NCBI GenBank assembly: GCA_028622995.1
Contig: JAJQJQ010000039.1
Location: forward strand, 558,001 to 622,000
Origin: Panagrolaimus kolymaensis
Lineage: Eukaryota > Nematoda > Chromadorea > Rhabditida > Panagrolaimidae
Length of the DNA stretch: 64,000 bases
Direction: 5' to 3'
Positions 59,591-64,000 of this stretch are shown in pieces. The position numbers and the translations under genes are program-made. The notes below the pieces were generated by a model that was not told the origin of the DNA, did not search any database, and saw only the letters and a list, made by a program, of their open reading frames with translations. Each line of letters opens with the position of its first letter. Position 1 is the stretch's first letter.

Positions 59591-60509
59591 ACAATCATTT
59601 CTTATCCCCTTCTTTTATTTTGTATTGTTAAAAAAAATCTTTAAAAAATCGGTTGCTTTTATTTAGTTATAATTATCTTAACTTCAACTATTAGCATTTT
59701 GTTATATTTTATTTTAATGAAAAGTTTAATTTTTTGTTTTTAAAATAATAATAAATATTTGCAACCACCAATAAGTTTGGAAAAAACAAACAACAATAAT
59801 GCGATTCATAACAAAATGCTTCCATCACAGATAAAATCGTCCATAATTTTATAAATAAATAAATCCAAATCAAAAAAATCAACATGCATGGTTGAAAATA
59901 ATAGCCATTCATCTCTTTCGCAAAAGCGCATTGAAAATTAAGTCAACTTGAAATCATTGAAAATAAATAATTTTTTTATCTTTGATTACAACTTCGCATT
60001 CAAAAAAAATCTATGTATGTATGCATTTGCAACTAAAGTTAAATAAGCGTACAACAAATCAGTGATCACGAAAGAAAAATGTGATTCCTATGATTTAATG
60101 TAAGCTATTTTGGAAGAATGCTAACAAACGCTATCCTTTATTGTTCAAGATCGAAAGCTTTTAAAATTTATCGGTGCAAACAAACTGCCATCGGGATATT
60201 TTGATTTGACATTTCACATTTTTGATTTACAATTTTGTCTCATAACTTTCTAGCTGACAATCCTCCATATGAGATCCACGTAAAAGACATTTCCAAAAAA
60301 ACCGAAGGATACATAGTTAAAAAAGGGCAATTAAAATGAAGCAAAATGCTAGATGATCGATTCTCAGAGTTTTGGATGTTAAAAGTTTCAAAAAGACAAA
60401 GAGTTTTATATTATTTATTATCAAACTTAACAACAACAAAACAACAAAACAACAAAACAACAAATCAACAACAAGAAATTTTTTACATTTCAGAGCTAGC
60501 CAAATACGT
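59591..60509. other. Intergenic, about 900 bp
   Basis: No gene seen. A run of CAACAAAA units near 60430-60465 is a simple repeat. The right end is the 3'UTR of the minus-strand gene at 60510. Confidence 0.45.
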
Positions 60510-61636
60510 TCATAAAAGGATTATTCCGCAGACAACTATGACCACACCAACAAGGATAATTCCACAGATAACTAAAACACCTATCATTTTCATACCATTG
60601 CTAGGAACATTTGATACAGCATTATTTCTATTTTTGGTTGGAGTTTTAGTACCATCTTTCATTTCACCTTTGGCTTTGGCTGGAGTCGTTGGAACATCTT
60701 GGGCTGGAGCCTTGGACACAGTATCATTTCCATTTTTGGTTGGATTCTTTGGAACATCATTCATTACATCCATGCTTAGAGTCTTTGATACAGATACTTT
60801 AGCTGGAGCTTTCGTGACATCATCGTCCTTGTTTGGAGCATTGGACACAGCATCATTTCCATTTTTGGTTGGAGTCTTGGCACCATCTTTCTTTTCATCC
60901 TTGGTTGGAGTCTTCGCAGCATCATTATTTTCTTCCTTGCTTAGAAGAGTATTGGATAGTTTAGCTGGAGTCTTCGTGACGTCATTCTTTTCATCCATGC
61001 TTCGAGTCTTTGATACAGATACTTTGGCAGGAATGAATGGTACACCTTTTCTTTGTTGAGAACGTTCGTTTAGATTGCAATCACCAGTGGCACTAGGACG
61101 ATATGAAATTCTACGAGATGTAACAACCTAAAAAAAGAAAGTTAAAAAGGAAACGAAGAAAAAAATATCATACATATTTAAGCAACTTTTGAGCACAAGC
61201 ACCAGAAAAATCTGAAGCAATTTTGCATTCAGCGAAGGCATATGTAGCATTAAAAGAGTGAGGTCGAACTTCGTTTTTTCCTATTTTGCATACACTTCGG
61301 TCATCTTTGCAACCAGAACCGCCATAAACAACTCCATCACGAATACAACTCCAAGCAGCACATTTACTACATTTTTTCCAAGATGATGGACCTGAAAAAA
61401 TTTAAGAATTAATCATGATTTAAACGCGGGTATAAAGAGGCAATTTTATAGTAGTTTTTTCATAAAAAAAATAATAATGTTAAAACCCATAACTTACTTT
61501 CTTTAAAAACTACGCTTTTTGTATAACAAAAATCGTGCTTTATACAGTTGACTTTATCAGCACCAGAAAATGGAAGAACAACGACGAGAAGAGTAGCTGC
61601 CAAAATGACGGCCAAAGCGGAGAAGATGCTTTTCAT
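60510..61636 (-). CDS. Cys-rich secreted or surface protein with Lys/Thr/Pro stalk
   Basis: Exons on the minus strand 61498-61636, 61174-61391 and 60510-61127 give 324 residues. A signal peptide (MKSIFSALAVILAATLLVVV, cleaved near GADKV) is followed by one Cys-rich domain with CSKCAAWSC, VVYGGSGCK and a spaced pattern of about 10 cysteines. Next is a stalk of repeated DxxKTPTKxGND units and a very hydrophobic C-terminal 25 residues. The end fits a GPI-anchor signal or a tail membrane anchor. I do not recognise the domain. It is a paralogue of the gene at 62490, with the same first exon and intron phases, but with one Cys domain, not two. Confidence 0.8.
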
Positions 61637-62489
61637 CTTTGACGATGAAAATAAAACACACGAGTGAAATGATCGATCAACAAAAAAAGAAGAAGAAGAA
61701 AGAAATGCCGATTCGTTGCTTTGAAGCATAAAAATGACACAGTACTTTTAGATAGTGTGTTAGGTTTTTTTCGTGTTATGATATGGCAGGGATATTTTTC
61801 ATGAGCATTCAAATACTGATTGAATTTTTTCGGCATTTATTACTTCTTTTTTTGATGGCATCATAGCTATAGCTGCTACTTCACTTCATTCATGATACAA
61901 TAAATGTTTACATATTGAAACAACTATTGGGATTTTTTACTTACTGCATAACCAATATGAAAAGAAGCAAAAAGTTTACATTGAGTGAAAATGAATGGAG
62001 TAAAATTGATTTCGAAAGTTTGACCTATTGAAGTGTGTTTTTTTTATTGCATCAAAATAACAAGTTCAAATACAACATTATGTTTTTGTTACAAAAATGC
62101 TTCATTAACTAAAGAAATTTATCTAACAATTCTTATTGAGGATTTGCAACTTTCAAAGCTCAAAATTTTTGAAGTTGTTTCGGTTCTTTGAGATTTCGAA
62201 ATAACTAACTGCAATTTTTTCTTCAAAACTTTTTCAATCAAAATTCTTTTAATTTTTTGGTTTTATGAAACTTCATTAACGGGATTTGCTTAAAATTTTG
62301 CGGTTTGATTACTCGAAGCATTGATTGTCAAATAAAAAAGTGTAATCAATTTTTGTGATTTTATGACCCCTTTTCAAAGACATATAAAGATAAGTAAGTA
62401 TATATTTATTATTATTATTAAATTACATCACAATTATAATTAGAAAGAAAAAATGATGGAAGGGTTCAAGAAAGAGCAAAGTTTGAAAT
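61637..62489. other. Intergenic between the two Cys-rich genes
   Basis: About 850 bp; promoter of the gene at 60510 and 3'UTR of its paralogue. No gene seen. Confidence 0.45.
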
Positions 62490-63685
62490 CTAAAAGCGAG
62501 CAAACATCCAACCAAGAAGGATCATTCCAGCAATTTTCAATGCGCCATTCTTTGTTTCATCGCCGCTTGGGGTGGTGGTGGTTTCCATCTTCTTTGGTGC
62601 CGTTGTTGGTTCAGGTTGTTTTCTGGGAGGTGGATTAGGATCACAATCACCAATTTTAACAGGGAGCCCTAATTGTCCTTTGTCATGCAAGTACTAAAAA
62701 ATAACAAGGTTTAAACCAAAAAATATTAAAAACTTACTTTTTGAAGTTTTTCAATAGCACATGCTCCGGAAGTATCAGAAGGTTCTTTGCATGAAACAAA
62801 CGCACTTTTACCATCATGATTTTCAGATCCATCTTGATTGTTTCCATATTTGCAAAAATTAGGATCACTTTTGCATCCAAATCCTTTATAGAGTATTTCA
62901 TCTTCTAAACATGACCAACCAGCGCATTCATCACAATTAACAAAAGTCGGTTCACCATCTGAAATTTCTTAGTTGAATATACATCGTTACATAAGATGAT
63001 TATAAGATTGAATGTTCCAAATAAAGTTAAATTATAAAAAATTACCAGATTTTGGATCCAGGATTGTTGCGAGTGTATAACAATAATTGTCTTTGAAACA
63101 CTTGGGTTTTCCAGGAATTGGTTCTGTAGTAACTTTGTTAGGAACACAGCCACCAATAGCAGATAAATCAAATTTAACATTGTTATGTTCATTATACTAA
63201 AAAACAAAAATAAAATTATTTATATATAATAAAAGATAAGCCAAACCTCACGAAGTTTTTTGGTAGCGCACTTAGGATTAGAAGGTTCTTTACACGTAGC
63301 AAATAGATTTGTACCATTATAACTTTCAGATTCTTCTTGATTGTTTCCATTTTTGCATACATTTTCATCACCTTTACATCCCCATCCAGCATACTTTACT
63401 CCATTATAATTGCAGTTCCAAGCAGCGCATTCATCACATTCTACAAGTTGTGATTCTTTAGGATCTAAAATTTAAAAAAATTATTACATTGGAAATGTTA
63501 GCATAATTTATGAGAGTTGCTTTTATTTTCAAAAGATACTCACCAACTATTCCATCAACGGCGGTACTTGTAAGGCAAACATGTTGCTTTTCACATTTGA
63601 CTTTATCAGCACCAGAAAATGGAAGAACAGCGACGAGAAGAGAAGCCAAAATGACGACCAAAGAAGAAAAGACGACGACTTTCAT
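62490..63685 (-). CDS. Cys-rich secreted protein with two copies of the domain, probable GPI anchor
   Basis: Exons on the minus strand 63544-63685, 63247-63464, 63046-63196, 62738-62958 and 62490-62693 give 311 residues. The signal peptide and the SGADKVKC start resemble the gene at 60510. Two Cys-rich domains follow, each spread over two exons. Both have C-D-E-C-A-x-W-x-C, a Y-x-G-x-G-C-K-x-D core, N-x-x-G/E spacing and C-K-E-P-S. A Pro/Thr-rich stalk and a C-terminal hydrophobic tail (LKIAGMILLGWMFARF) end the protein. All introns are phase-compatible with domain duplication. Function unknown; extracellular location is likely. Confidence 0.82.
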
Positions 63686-64000
63686 TTTCTTTTTGACGAC
63701 GACGATATTCAAATGAACAAAAAGCACGAATGATCAACGAAAAAGAAGGAAATGAAATGTCAATGAGTTGCTTATATTCGTTTTTGTGGGCAACAAAAAT
63801 ACTTCATTTTTTATTTGTTTAAAAATTTGCATGTTTACAAAAAAAAATTTTTTTTTGAACGGTTGAATTTTTTTTTCGGTATTGCAAATCGAAACAAAGG
63901 AAAAAGCTAACAAGCACTTATCAAACCTTTCCTTTCATAGATTTTGATAATTTTTTTGAGAAAAAATGTTTATAAAAAAATCTCTTTTATTAGTTTTTGT
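63686..64000. other. Upstream region of the last gene, to window edge
   Basis: AT-rich promoter side of the gene at 62490. Nothing else seen. Confidence 0.4.

Noticed and set aside
60346..61059. 237-codon open frame on the + strand
   Set aside because: Antisense to the repeat-rich last exon of the Cys-rich gene; the minus-strand model has splice sites, a signal peptide and a paralogue.

Overview
The window looks like nematode nuclear DNA. It is AT-rich, with small spliceosomal introns (mostly 45-60 bp, GT donors, TTTTTAG or TTTCAG acceptors), compact genes on both strands, an expanded MATH-BTB family, a nematode-type Argonaute and a nematode LACT-type serine hydrolase. Placement below phylum is inference. 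Panagrolaimid or strongyloidid-like clade IV nematodes would fit, but no sequence here proves it. Gene models come from splice-site phase and from comparison among the paralogues in the window; all coding sums given are multiples of three.

Region 1 (1-23,000) is a tandem family array. Nine MATH-BTB genes, all on the + strand and with the same four-exon structure, are interleaved with genes for a secreted papain-like protease joined by a Thr-rich linker to a CAP/SCP-like domain (two complete, one cut by the left edge). The array also holds a minus-strand MATH pseudogene, a relic protease promoter, a relic MATH-BTB tail, a hAT-type MITE 89 bp upstream of one start codon, and a 1,695-bp tract present twice without a visible difference (recent gene conversion or duplication). 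Two of the nine genes have lost splice sites. Most of the genes carry a GGCGC-containing, E2F-like motif about 155-190 bp before the ATG.

Region 2 (23,450-32,313) is housekeeping and metabolism: rab-6 (-), medium-chain acyl-CoA dehydrogenase (+), and a large secreted LACT-type beta-lactamase-fold protein (-). A U3 snoRNA gene lies on the opposite strand inside an intron of the LACT gene.

Region 3 (33,216-42,617) carries two tandem perforin-2/MPEG1-like genes (-) and an SLC17-type anion transporter (+). One perforin paralogue is full length, with a 224-bp hAT MITE in an intron. The other lacks about 161 residues, including the MACPF signature. Region 4 (42,795-47,637) has a complete MATH-BTB gene on the minus strand, a repeat-containing basic protein, and a breakpoint where a 5'-truncated MATH-BTB gene and a 5'-truncated UGP2 gene meet head to head.

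Region 5 (47,774-54,260) holds TAF2 (-), DUS3 (+) and RPP21 (-). Region 6 (54,499-59,590) has two more MATH-BTB remnants and an Argonaute with a DEDD rather than DEDH tetrad, followed by a GC-rich inverted-repeat element that contains a strong hairpin. Region 7 (60,510-63,685) has two related Cys-rich secreted, probably GPI-anchored proteins on the minus strand.

The MATH-BTB adaptors, protease-CAP fusions, pore-forming proteins and Cys-rich surface proteins are all of kinds that often evolve fast under pathogen or environmental pressure. That they form a defence-related neighbourhood is inference, not something the sequence proves.
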